Below, in pieces: positions 13,791 through 22,544 of a stretch of 26,917 nt of DNA. The position numbers and the translations under genes were made by a program. The stretch is from Deltaproteobacteria bacterium (GTDB lineage: Bacteria > Desulfobacterota > Desulfobacteria > Desulfobacterales > B30-G6). How positions within the stretch are numbered: position 1 is the first letter of the stretch; every line of letters starts with the position of its first letter. The notes under the pieces were generated by a model. The model made no database searches and had not been told where the DNA came from. It saw only the letters and a program-made list of their open reading frames with translations. The stretch is from assembly GCA_003647375.1 (NCBI GenBank), contig QMMS01000022.1, positions 1-26,917 on the forward strand, written 5' to 3'.

Positions 13791-15875
13791 ATGATTAACG
13801 ACTTAACAAACGTCCGCAATATCGGTATCAGCGCTCATATCGATTCGGGAAAAACAACATTGACGGAAAGAATCCTGTTCTACACCAACAGAATCCATAC
13901 CATTCACGATGTCAAAGGCAAAGACGGTGTGGGAGCCACCATGGATTCCATGGAGCTCGAAAAAGAGCGTGGTATTACCATTGCTTCGGCTGCTACCTAT
14001 TGCCAGTGGCGTGATCACAAGATCAATATTATCGACACACCCGGACATGTCGACTTTACCATAGAAGTTGAACGATCTCTGCGGGTCCTGGATGGCGCAG
14101 TCCTGGTTCTCTGTTCGGTCGGCGGTGTCCAGTCCCAGTCCATTACCGTCGATCGTCAGATGAAACGCTACAAGGTCCCCTGTATTGCATTTATCAACAA
14201 GTGTGACCGCAGTGGTGCCAACCCGTTCCGGGTCATGAATCAGCTCAAGAGAAAACTGGGGCACAATGCCGTCGCCTTGCAGATCCCCATTGGTCTCGAA
14301 GCCGACATGGAAGGTGTCGTGGACCTGGTGTCCATGAAAGCCCTTTATTTTGACGGTGAGAACGGTGAATTGGTCCGCGAAGAGAGCATACCGGACACCC
14401 TGCTGGAAGAAGCAGAGGAAAAACGGGAAGAACTCATCGATTCGGCCTCCATGTTTTCCGATGAGCTCATGGAAGCTGCCCTGGAAGGTAACGTCACAGA
14501 AGACTTGCTCATAGGGGCTATCCGTAAAGGAACACTTACGCGCGAACTGACACCGGTCCTCATGGGCTCGGCCTATAAAAACAAAGGGGTGCAACCCCTC
14601 CTGGATGCTGTCACCGAACTGCTGCCCTGCCCTTCCGACATCGAAAACCAGGCTCTCGACATGGATAACAACGAAACCACAGTAACCCTTGCCTCCGATT
14701 CGGACAAGCCGGTGGTGGCGCTTGCCTTCAAGTTAGAGGATGGGAAATACGGCCAGCTTACCTACATCCGCGTCTATCAGGGATCTGTATCCAAAGGAAG
14801 TACCATTGTGAACGCCCGTTCAGGTAAGAAGGTAAAGGTCGGCAGACTGGTTCGTATGCACGCCGACCAGATGGAAGATATCGACACCATCCCGTCCGGG
14901 TATATCGGAGCCCTGTTCGGGATCGAATGTGCTTCAGGGGATACGTTTACCGCTAAGGACATGCATTTGAGCATGACCTCCATGTATGTCCCGGAGCCGG
15001 TCATCTCGCTGGCCATTGTTCCCAAGGACAAGGCCTCTCAAAACAATATGTCAAAAGCACTCAATCGGTTTACCAAGGAAGACCCCACATTTAAAACCTA
15101 TGTCAACCAGGAAACCGGTGACACCATTGTATCGGGCATGGGGGAACTGCACCTCGATGTCTACATCGAACGAATGCGAAGAGAGTACAATGCAGATGTG
15201 GAAACGGGTATGCCCCGGGTTGCCTACCGGGAAACCATTACCCAGCGGGGTGAGTTTAATTACACCCACAAGAAACAGACCGGCGGATCAGGCCAGTATG
15301 GTCGGGTTGCCGGTTATCTGGAGCCGACAGCCGAGAATGATTTTGAATTCGAAAACAAGGTAACCGGCGGCTCCATACCTACTCAGTTTATCTCATCCTG
15401 CGAAAAAGGATTCAAGGCCTGTCTTGCAAAAGGACCCAAAATGGAACTGCCCGTAACCGGCATCCGGGTTTTGATCAACGATGGTGCATCCCATGCAGTG
15501 GATTCATCCGAAATGGCATTTCAGGCGGCCGCACGGGGAGCCTTTCTTGAAGGCTATGCCAGGGCAAAGGCCGTCATCCAAGAGCCGATCATGACCGTGG
15601 TAGTAGAAACACCGACGGAATTCCAGGGCGCTGTCATGGGCACACTGAACCAGCGCAGAGGAATGATTCTGGGCTCTCAGGATGAAGGGGCCATGTGCGT
15701 CATCGATGCACGGGTACCGCTGGCTGACATGTTTGGATATTCCACGGTACTGCGCAGTTCCACACAGGGAAAGGCCCAGTTTACCATGGAATTCTCAGAC
15801 TATAAACAGGTACCGCAATCCATAGCCGAAGAGCTGATCAAAAAGGCCCAGGAAAATAAAAAGAACGTTGCTTAA
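13791..15875 (+). CDS. fusA: Elongation factor G, spd/mitochondrial EF-G1 type
   Basis: EF-G is the GTPase that drives ribosomal translocation. The 694-residue protein has all parts: G1 AHIDSGKT (15-22), switch I region with [21 protein letters not shown]3 DTPGH (82-86), G4 NKCD (136-139), then domains II-V ending near [20 protein letters not shown]. The [12 protein letters not shown] and VKGKDGVG signatures are those of spdEFG1, the group found in spirochaetes, planctomycetes and deltaproteobacteria and related to mitochondrial EF-G1, not of the classical str-operon EF-G. Consistent with this, no rpsL, rpsG or tuf is nearby. AAGGA precedes the ATG by about 10 bases. A P-loop ATPase gene follows closely. 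Confidence 0.93.
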   Translation: MINDLTNVRNIGISAHIDSGKTTLTERILFYTNRIHTIHDVKGKDGVGATMDSMELEKERGITIASAATYCQWRDHKINIIDTPGHVDFTIEVERSLRVLDGAVLVLCSVGGVQSQSITVDRQMKRYKVPCIAFINKCDRSGANPFRVMNQLKRKLGHNAVALQIPIGLEADMEGVVDLVSMKALYFDGENGELVREESIPDTLLEEAEEKREELIDSASMFSDELMEAALEGNVTEDLLIGAIRKGTLTRELTPVLMGSAYKNKGVQPLLDAVTELLPCPSDIENQALDMDNNETTVTLASDSDKPVVALAFKLEDGKYGQLTYIRVYQGSVSKGSTIVNARSGKKVKVGRLVRMHADQMEDIDTIPSGYIGALFGIECASGDTFTAKDMHLSMTSMYVPEPVISLAIVPKDKASQNNMSKALNRFTKEDPTFKTYVNQETGDTIVSGMGELHLDVYIERMRREYNADVETGMPRVAYRETITQRGEFNYTHKKQTGGSGQYGRVAGYLEPTAENDFEFENKVTGGSIPTQFISSCEKGFKACLAKGPKMELPVTGIRVLINDGASHAVDSSEMAFQAAARGAFLEGYARAKAVIQEPIMTVVVETPTEFQGAVMGTLNQRRGMILGSQDEGAMCVIDARVPLADMFGYSTVLRSSTQGKAQFTMEFSDYKQVPQSIAEELIKKAQENKKNVA

Positions 15876-15982
15876 TGAAAACAGATCAAAAAAAAGCCAT
15901 CAGGCTTGGTACAAATTCCAGGTTGAATGGTCATGGGCTTCCAGCCTATGATAATATTATCAACCTCAAGGAGAGGAGCTTT

Positions 15983-16690
15983 ATGATGTTGAAAAAAGAT
16001 CTCACACTACGGAACCCTCTAAGACTCCTGGGGAAGGAAAACCAGGATATTCTTCCCAAGGGTGGCTTTGGCGCAGTCCTGGCACGGGCCGGCGTCGGCA
16101 AAACCGCCATTATGGTCCAGTTGTCCCTGGAAACCCTGCTGCGGGGCAAAAACGTTCTGCATGTCAGCCTGAGTGATCCCGTGAACAAAGTGAGTTTGTG
16201 GTATAAAGAGGTTTTTCACAATCTTGCAGATCAATATAATGCACAACAGGTCAACCAGCTTTGGGAATCCATACTTCACCACCGATTCATCATGACCTTC
16301 AAGGTAGAGGGATTCAGCGTACCCAAACTTGAAGAACGCCTGGCCGACCTTACGGAGCAGAACATTTTTTTGCCGGACATGATCGTAATCGATGGATTTC
16401 CCTTTGATGATGGTGTCGAAGCATCTCTGAAACAGTTAAAAGCCTTTGCAGAGGACCACGATCTCTGCATCTGGTTTTCGGTTCGGACCCACCGTCACGA
16501 AAAACCTCAACCAGACGGGATACCACCCGAGCTGACCCATATCGACGACCTGTTCGAAGTTGTGATTCAACTTCAGTCGGAGGGAAAAAACATCCATGTC
16601 AAAGCCACCAAAGGTGGGAGAACAGACGGGTTGGCTTCAGGCTTGATTCTCGATCCCTCGACCATGCTGATGGTGACCGAAAGCGATTAG
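15983..16690 (+). CDS. RecA-fold P-loop ATPase of unknown role
   Basis: The 235-residue protein has a Walker A loop ARAGVGKTA in the context GGFGAVLARAGVGKT, a hydrophobic strand ending DMIVIDGFPF that fits Walker B, and a RecA/KaiC-like order of strands (NVLHVSLSDP, CIWFSVRTHRH). I recognise it only as a conserved hypothetical ATPase of Desulfobacterota. The frame is open from an ATG at 15875 that overlaps the fusA stop, but the first 36 residues there look non-native, and AAGGAGAGGAG directly precedes the ATG pair at 15983/15986. It is probably co-transcribed with EF-G. No membrane segment or partner domain is present, and the substrate is unknown. Confidence 0.8.
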   Translation: MMLKKDLTLRNPLRLLGKENQDILPKGGFGAVLARAGVGKTAIMVQLSLETLLRGKNVLHVSLSDPVNKVSLWYKEVFHNLADQYNAQQVNQLWESILHHRFIMTFKVEGFSVPKLEERLADLTEQNIFLPDMIVIDGFPFDDGVEASLKQLKAFAEDHDLCIWFSVRTHRHEKPQPDGIPPELTHIDDLFEVVIQLQSEGKNIHVKATKGGRTDGLASGLILDPSTMLMVTESD

Positions 16691-16711
16691 CCCTTTCACG
16701 CCGGCAACGTG

Positions 16712-16824
16712 GGTTCAAGGATCCAAGGGGCAGGTTCTCATCTCCCTGCTCCGGGCACATGGAACAACATACTACTCGCAGATAGCCAACACCTGGTGGC
16801 TGCATCACTCGAATCCTTGAACCC
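16712..16824. repeat. Inverted repeat in the gap after the ATPase gene
   Basis: GGGTTCAAGGAT (16712-16723) is repeated inverted as ATCCTTGAACCC (16813-16824), separated by 89 bp, followed by CTGGACCCCTGGAACCC. Together with the CCCATT/AATGGG hairpin overlapping the region before the next start codon, it fills the 226-bp gap. I see no T-tract terminator. Confidence 0.55.
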
Positions 16825-16916
16825 TGGACCCCTGGAACCCTTTAGCCGCACATTCTTAAACTAGTGTTCGCCTAAAAGCGAGGGATTTTCTCCCATTCCC
16901 CAAATGGGACATTAAG

Positions 16917-18830
16917 ATGAAACTCAAATACAAAATACTACTTTTGTTTGCGACCGTGAGCCTCGTTGTCCTGCTAATCATCGGCGGCCCAGTCTCATAC
17001 CGGCTAAAAAATGAACGCTTAAAGTCCATTTATCAGGGTCTTCAAGGCCGGCTAGTCGACATTAATTTTGTCGTTACGAGTTTTTTTACCGATATTGAAA
17101 GAGACTTGGATGGCATTGTCGCCAACCCATATGTCCGATCAAAATATGATGACGGTTTTACCAGTTTTATCGACGCCGACGCCTCCTCATTTGAATATCA
17201 TATCGGTGAACTGGAGAAAAAGATTATCGATGTTTTTTCGCGCTACAGGAACAGTCATGATCATGTAAACTCTGTATACATGGGGCGTAAAAACGGAAGT
17301 TTTGTTAGATCACACAAAAGAAATCGACCGACCCGATACGACCCCAGGGACAGACCGTGGTATCAGTTAGGAAGGAATAATCCAGGAGAAATCCTACGAA
17401 CGGAGCCTTATTCTTCGGTTACCTCAACAGATGTCAATATCGGTGTTATCACCACTCTCCTGGATCATGATGGAAGCGTTTATGGTGTAGTGGGGATCGA
17501 TGTAACCCTGGATAACCTGACCCGGTACATAGAAAAGATCAGGGTTGGACGTAACGGATATCTCATTTTACTGGATGCCGATGGCACAATTTTGGCCGCT
17601 CGGGACAAGTCCATGGTATTCCAGAATATCGATGCAATTTGTAAAGACAATCTGAACAACCTGTTTGCTAACAAAAAGGGAACCATTTCCTTCAGCAAAG
17701 ACAATCATAAACATTATCTTATCTTTAGCCATTCTCCTGTGCTCGATTGGAAAATTGCATTCGTCATTCCATCAAAAGAAATCGAGCATGAAGTTGGCGT
17801 CTTAATCATTCAGGTTTTAATTGTGCTGACGATATCGTTGTTTTTATTGAGTGTAATAACCATTGTCGGCCTCGAATATTTTGTCGTCAAGCCATTGAGC
17901 AAACTGAATGAAAGCACTCAAATCATCGCAAGTACCGGAGAACTTGATCACCAAATTCAGATACCGGCGGGCGATGAAATCGGGAACCTGGCGACATCTT
18001 TCAATCACATGATCAGAGACCTTAAATTGCACATTGAAAAATTAACCGAAACCACGGCATCTAAGGAGAAAATTGAGAGTGAGCTAAGAATTGCCCATGA
18101 CATACAGATGGACCTCTTACCCAACGTTTTCCCACCCTTCCCGGATAGAACGGATTTTGATATTTTTGCCGAAATAGAACCAGCGAAACATGTGGGAGGC
18201 GACCTCTACGATTTTTTCTTCATCGATGACGATCACCTCTTTTTTGTGATTGGTGACGTGTCCGATAAAGGTGTCCCGGCTGCGCTGTTTATGGCCAGAA
18301 CCAAGGCGCTGATTAACTTAACGGCCAAAAGTCATTATAGTCCGGATAAAATTATGGAAGTCGTAAACAGGGAACTTAACATCAACAACGATTCCATGAT
18401 GTTTGTTACAGTCTTTTGTGGTGTTTTAACGATGAAGACGGGAGAGGTTTGGTATACCAATGCCGGACACAATCCGCCGTTAATTGTTCGGTCAGAGGGT
18501 GGCGCCGCGTTTTTAAAACAAACCGGAGATACGGCTCTGGGTTTTGAGACGAATCTAACGTTCAAAAAAACCTGTGTAATATTAAATCCAGGTGATATCC
18601 TTCTTATGTATACAGATGGCGTTACGGAAGCTTTTGATAAGAACAATACAGCGTTTTCGAAAGAAAGATTAATGGAAGAAGTAAATTTTCATTCCCGGGA
18701 ATCGATTAAGAAGATGGTGCTCGGTATTTTGAAAAGGGTTAAAACATTCAGCGGAGAGGAACCCCAGTCAGATGATATTACTCTCCTGGGGATAAAATAT
18801 TTCGGATCATCTCCAAAAGAGTTGATCTAA
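16917..18830 (+). CDS. Membrane SpoIIE/RsbU-type phosphatase with Cache and HAMP
   Basis: This is a sensor protein phosphatase of 637 residues. A membrane helix at about 7-27 and another at 293-320 enclose an extracytoplasmic dCache-like domain with the signature YDPRDRPWY (141-149). A HAMP linker follows (about 322-375), then a short coiled coil and a PP2C/SpoIIE domain from about 395. Catalytic features are VGGDLYDF (Asp429), IGDVSDKG (Asp447), NAGHNPPL, YTDGVTEA (Asp567) and QSDDITLL (Asp619/620). Such proteins dephosphorylate anti-sigma-factor antagonists in partner-switching cascades, but no anti-sigma factor or antagonist gene is nearby. The Shine-Dalgarno is weak and lies in the 3' side of a small hairpin. 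The stop codon overlaps the convergent glycosyltransferase gene by 4 bp. Confidence 0.92.
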   Translation: MKLKYKILLLFATVSLVVLLIIGGPVSYRLKNERLKSIYQGLQGRLVDINFVVTSFFTDIERDLDGIVANPYVRSKYDDGFTSFIDADASSFEYHIGELEKKIIDVFSRYRNSHDHVNSVYMGRKNGSFVRSHKRNRPTRYDPRDRPWYQLGRNNPGEILRTEPYSSVTSTDVNIGVITTLLDHDGSVYGVVGIDVTLDNLTRYIEKIRVGRNGYLILLDADGTILAARDKSMVFQNIDAICKDNLNNLFANKKGTISFSKDNHKHYLIFSHSPVLDWKIAFVIPSKEIEHEVGVLIIQVLIVLTISLFLLSVITIVGLEYFVVKPLSKLNESTQIIASTGELDHQIQIPAGDEIGNLATSFNHMIRDLKLHIEKLTETTASKEKIESELRIAHDIQMDLLPNVFPPFPDRTDFDIFAEIEPAKHVGGDLYDFFFIDDDHLFFVIGDVSDKGVPAALFMARTKALINLTAKSHYSPDKIMEVVNRELNINNDSMMFVTVFCGVLTMKTGEVWYTNAGHNPPLIVRSEGGAAFLKQTGDTALGFETNLTFKKTCVILNPGDILLMYTDGVTEAFDKNNTAFSKERLMEEVNFHSRESIKKMVLGILKRVKTFSGEEPQSDDITLLGIKYFGSSPKELI

Positions 18831-20047
18831 ACTAATTGTTGAGAAGATCCATTAAGCTTTCTGAATTCCTGGATGCGTCGACGCATGATGTCAAAGCCTG
18901 TCATTTTAAATTCTGACATGGCCTCCTGAAACACCTCCGGTTTTTGCAGGAGGCGCTCAACTTTATCATGAAGTAGTTGAGGAGAAACCCTCTCCCAGGG
19001 AATATAGTCCAACAGATTCCTCTCGCTAAAGCATTGTGCGCGAAGGGTTTGTTCCAGGCGGGGTGTTTCGCGGGGAATGAGAAGCGAAACTGTTTTCTGA
19101 CTCATCAATTCACAAACCGTATTGTACCCTCCCATGCTGATCACCAGGTCTGCCGCTGCAAAGATTTTTTCCATTTGTCGATAGAAATGGAATACTTTGA
19201 CCTTCAGTTTTTTAGATCGCCCAAAAATTTCCTTCCGTTGGGCTTTTGGCATGAAAGGACCTGTTATCAGGATACTTCGGTAAGGTATGATGGGGCCTTG
19301 ATCTTCCAGCATGGATAGATACGCATCCATCACTGGATAGCCGTCACCTCCGCCACCGGTGGTAACAACGACCAACTTATCTGCCTTCCTGATTTTATGT
19401 CTTTTTCTCTCCCGGATAGCGTCCTTATTCGATTTGATCTCACGGGGGATGTAACCGGTAAACTGAATTTTCCGACTGATGCTCTCAGGAATACCATATT
19501 CTTTGATGGGGTCGTAATAGTCCTGGATCCCGTAAGTCCATATTTCACTGTAATACGTGTCCAGGGCTTGATAAATCCCCTTTTTTTTCCAGTTATCCTT
19601 TACGGTTTCGGCATCATCCATAATGTCCCGAAGTCCTAAAACCGTACGTGTATTGGGGCAGCACTTCCGCAGCCATTTAAGTGTTGGCAGGATTTCCTTT
19701 TTCAAGCCCAGTGGTTCTTTATCCACGATAAACATATGTGGTTGGAACGCTTTGACAGTTGCCGTAATGATTTTTTTCCGGATATCCAGGGCATGACCGG
19801 CATTGATTTTGATGGACATCGGTAGATATTCTTCATTTGTTTTCTTTATCATCCCCGGAATACGGACAAAATCAACCTGTTCAGGAAAAGAAAACCTTCC
19901 GGCGATGGGTGATCCGGTCAGAATGAGGATATTGGTGTTTGGATTTCGTAATTGCGATGCGATGGCCATGGTTCGCCGAATATGGCCGAGTCCATAGGTA
20001 TCATGGGAGTACATCACAATGTTATATGATTTACTTTTTAAATTCAT
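18827..20047 (-). CDS. MurG-like (GT-B) predicted glycosyltransferase, paralogue 1
   Basis: The 406-residue protein matches predicted glycosyltransferases of the COG4671 type. The N-terminal half begins with VMYSHDTYGLGHIRR, the motif of the acceptor-side Rossmann domain. The C-terminal half has VVTTGGGGDGYPV and ISMGGYNTVCEL followed by LLIPRE, the donor nucleotide-sugar binding part shared with MurG. There is no signal peptide or membrane span. The neighbour upstream in the same direction is a second copy of the family, separated by repeat A copy 4. The sugar and acceptor cannot be told from sequence. The stop codon (TAG, 18827-18829) overlaps the phosphatase stop on the other strand. Confidence 0.85.
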   Translation of the reverse strand: MNLKSKSYNIVMYSHDTYGLGHIRRTMAIASQLRNPNTNILILTGSPIAGRFSFPEQVDFVRIPGMIKKTNEEYLPMSIKINAGHALDIRKKIITATVKAFQPHMFIVDKEPLGLKKEILPTLKWLRKCCPNTRTVLGLRDIMDDAETVKDNWKKKGIYQALDTYYSEIWTYGIQDYYDPIKEYGIPESISRKIQFTGYIPREIKSNKDAIRERKRHKIRKADKLVVVTTGGGGDGYPVMDAYLSMLEDQGPIIPYRSILITGPFMPKAQRKEIFGRSKKLKVKVFHFYRQMEKIFAAADLVISMGGYNTVCELMSQKTVSLLIPRETPRLEQTLRAQCFSERNLLDYIPWERVSPQLLHDKVERLLQKPEVFQEAMSEFKMTGFDIMRRRIQEFRKLNGSSQQLV

Positions 20048-20097
20048 TCTACAGTTAACCGGTATTCAATCCATTTACCACCAGATTTCAGAATATT

Positions 20098-20258
20098 TGT
20101 ATCTCCAAGGTCTTGTTTTGATCATTCGCAATTTGGATCATTCGGTATTGTTTAGGATTTCGAATTTCGTGCTTCGGATTTAAGTAACTACCACCATCGG
20201 CATAGCCAAATATCTCTAACCTGGCCCAAAGGACCAGGTTTTAAACGCCGAAATAAAG
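20098..20258. repeat. Dispersed repeat family A, copy 4 (lacks the 39-bp module)
   Basis: It starts TTGTATCTCCAAGG, continues ATCATTCGCAATTTGGATCA and ends at the CCTGG/CCAGG hairpin and TTTTAAAC. The 39-bp module is missing at 20150/20151. It sits between the two glycosyltransferase genes and ends 6 bp from the stop codon of the upstream one. Confidence 0.85.
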
Positions 20259-20263
20259 ACACC

Positions 20264-21445
20264 CTAGTCCTGGTTGGTGATGATTTCGAACAGATACTTG
20301 GCTGCCATTGCTGCACCGGCCAAATTAATTTCCGGTTTTGGCAATCTTGAAGAGCGAATCTGTCGTATTAAAACCTGCGCAAGGTCATCACCTTTTATAT
20401 CTTTTTCTTTATAAGTAATCAGACGGTCTCTGTTAAGAAAACTGAGTCGAGTCATATGGGCTTGCTGTTCTTCATCCTGCATTCCCCGCAACAGGACCAC
20501 TGCGGGAATATTGGCATAGAACACATCGGTTAAACTGTTGTAACCGCCATAGATAACGGCAGTTTTCGCCTTCAGCAATGCTTGTTGATATTGCTCATCA
20601 GCCGGCGTCACCTTACAAAACGACAATTTTTCAAAAAGATTTTGAATCCACTTCTGGTTTGAAAAATCGTCCGGCGATCCGACGAATAATCGCCATGTCC
20701 CATATTGGGGCCCAATTTTATTCAACGCATGGAAAAGCTGGTTTATGATATGTTCGGTATCTTCGCCCAACCATGGGATTGAAACAACACCTGCTATATC
20801 ATCATCCGTACTGTGTTGCAACGACAGCCATCGATCAAGCTCGGATATCCGGCACACATAACCGGTCTCTACAGGCTGAATAGCAAAGTGGTTTTTCAGG
20901 GTTCTCACTTGTTCTTCTCCCAACAAGTGACTGTCGCCATACCACAAAAGGTGCCTATAGTGCTCTGAAAAAAGCCTTTTTGCGAGGTCTGACCAAACTT
21001 GAGGTACACTGCCCACCCAACCCCGCACACCCAGCACCCAAGTGGTATCTGTATCACGAGTTGTTTCTAAAGAAGGTACAAGTTCCTTGTGTTTTCCCTG
21101 AGGGGTATGATCAGCCAGGATGCAGCGCGGGTGTAATACCCTGATAAGATGTTCAATAATACGGCGTCTGCACTCACCTAATTCGGTATCTGTAAGGTTG
21201 ATGAAGCTTGACCGCCCGGTGGAAACGCCATCCACGACCTTTGTTTGGTAAGCGGGTAACTTCAACCAGTCCAGAGGTACATGGTCAATAAGTTGTGATG
21301 CCATCCTGCTGCCTGTAATAAATAACACTTTTAGTTCAGGATAAAGGCGCCGAACTGCCATACCGATGGCAATGCTGCGGCTGGCATGCCCGAGGCCACG
21401 GCCATCATGTGCATATATCAAAAGATCCAACCGGGAAGCTGTCAT
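20264..21445 (-). CDS. MurG-like (GT-B) predicted glycosyltransferase, paralogue 2
   Basis: This 393-residue protein has the same layout as its neighbour. It opens LLIYAHDGRGLGHASRS, has ADHTPQGKHKEL in the position of the neighbour's VDKEPLGLKKEI, and YGGYNSLTDVFYANIPAVVL where the other has MGGYNTVCEL. The central TTGGGG motif is replaced by VSIPWLGED, so the two are diverged paralogues, probably with different donors or acceptors. The N-terminus aligns with the neighbour if it starts at 21445. The start codon overlaps, in the palindrome CATG, a possible start codon of the divergent radical SAM gene. No convincing Shine-Dalgarno precedes it. Confidence 0.83.
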   Translation of the reverse strand: MTASRLDLLIYAHDGRGLGHASRSIAIGMAVRRLYPELKVLFITGSRMASQLIDHVPLDWLKLPAYQTKVVDGVSTGRSSFINLTDTELGECRRRIIEHLIRVLHPRCILADHTPQGKHKELVPSLETTRDTDTTWVLGVRGWVGSVPQVWSDLAKRLFSEHYRHLLWYGDSHLLGEEQVRTLKNHFAIQPVETGYVCRISELDRWLSLQHSTDDDIAGVVSIPWLGEDTEHIINQLFHALNKIGPQYGTWRLFVGSPDDFSNQKWIQNLFEKLSFCKVTPADEQYQQALLKAKTAVIYGGYNSLTDVFYANIPAVVLLRGMQDEEQQAHMTRLSFLNRDRLITYKEKDIKGDDLAQVLIRQIRSSRLPKPEINLAGAAMAAKYLFEIITNQD

Positions 21446-21563
21446 GACAGGAAAAATAAAATCTTTATCGCCCCAAAGTCAAGCTATAAGATTTAAAATA
21501 GATTTACAATCACATTTCAATAGCCTAAAAAGGCATAACAACTTTAAGCGGATAAAAATAAAA

Positions 21564-22526
21564 ATGATACAGCTTTCAAACATAAAAGCATTAAATATCG
21601 AAGCCTCATCTAGTTGCACTGCCCACTGTCCTTTTTGCAGTCGCCAGCAAAAGGTTCGCGATTACAGTGCCCACCGAATCAGCTTATCCGACATTCAAAA
21701 ATTACCCGAAGAGCTAATAAAGAATTTGCGCAGAATCACATTTGCCGGCAATTTTGGAGACCTGTCCTGCAATTCTGAAATGGTTGATATTTCATCTTAT
21801 ATCAAAGAGTTAAATAATAATATCGTACTTGGTGGTGAAACCAATGGCGCGACTCAAAAACGTGAATGGTGGTCTTCTTTGGGGAATTATTATAAAGATG
21901 GGATGATGGTTTTTGCTGTTGACGGGCTTTCAGATACCCACTCACTGCACAGGATAGGAACTGATTTTGACACGGTTATCGAAAATATTCGCGCATTTAC
22001 CGCCTCCGGCGGAAAAGCGACCTTGAAGTTTATCATTTTCGAGCACAACGAACACCAAATCAACCCCGCAGAAAAATTGGCAAAAGAATCGGGGTGCAAC
22101 CAATTTATCGTTATATCTTCAAGAGACTATAATGACACGTTACGGAAACCAAAAACCTTGGATTTCAAAATCAAAAGAGATATCTTTCGCCTTTATAAAG
22201 ATGAATCGGTCGAAGCTTCCTGTAAACCTTTGGCCGACGGTTCGTTATATATCGCTGCAGACGGCACGGTACATCCCTGCTGTTTTGCCCATTGTATGTA
22301 CATCACGGAACATAATCAGCAGTTTCGGTTCATACTCCCGCTAATTGAAAGATACAAGGAAAGAATTAATTTCAAGACCCGCAAACTGGAGGATATTATC
22401 ACGGGAAAGTATTTTGAGAATGTACTAACCTTATCAAAAACCAATTCGTATTGCCGTACAAAGTGCAATGCCCACAAGAAAAAAATCAGACAGAAGATGG
22501 TTTTATATCATAAACACTTTGAATAA
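21564..22526 (+). CDS. Radical SAM enzyme with SPASM-like auxiliary cluster region
   Basis: The 320-residue protein carries the radical SAM cluster motif CTAHCPFC (Cys18, Cys22, Cys25), then ITFAGNFGDL where the SAM-binding GGE/strand region lies, and a cysteine-rich C-terminal part: Cys220, the pattern DGTVHPCCFAHC (Cys239, 240, 244) and CRTKC (Cys297, 301), typical of SPASM/twitch auxiliary Fe-S clusters. Members modify peptides, proteins or sugars by radical chemistry; the substrate here is unknown. The frame is open from further upstream (ATG 21444), but the added N-terminal residues do not resemble the family, so I start at 21564, although only a weak AGCGGAT precedes it. The gene is visibly more AT-rich than its neighbours. 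It is divergent from the glycosyltransferases. Confidence 0.83.
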   Translation: MIQLSNIKALNIEASSSCTAHCPFCSRQQKVRDYSAHRISLSDIQKLPEELIKNLRRITFAGNFGDLSCNSEMVDISSYIKELNNNIVLGGETNGATQKREWWSSLGNYYKDGMMVFAVDGLSDTHSLHRIGTDFDTVIENIRAFTASGGKATLKFIIFEHNEHQINPAEKLAKESGCNQFIVISSRDYNDTLRKPKTLDFKIKRDIFRLYKDESVEASCKPLADGSLYIAADGTVHPCCFAHCMYITEHNQQFRFILPLIERYKERINFKTRKLEDIITGKYFENVLTLSKTNSYCRTKCNAHKKKIRQKMVLYHKHFE

Positions 22527-22544
22527 AACTGGTAGGTTTCACGA

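Noticed and set aside
13803..14594. 263-codon frame antisense to the EF-G gene
   Set aside because: Shadow frame of a strongly conserved gene; no start signals and no recognisable domain.
16880..16916. Small hairpin before the phosphatase gene as an RNA thermosensor
   Set aside because: The stem is only 6 bp and the Shine-Dalgarno is weak, so there is no real support.
20215..20245. Repeat A end hairpin as intrinsic terminator of the upstream glycosyltransferase gene
   Set aside because: The T-run follows the stem only on the plus strand, whereas the neighbouring genes are read on the minus strand.
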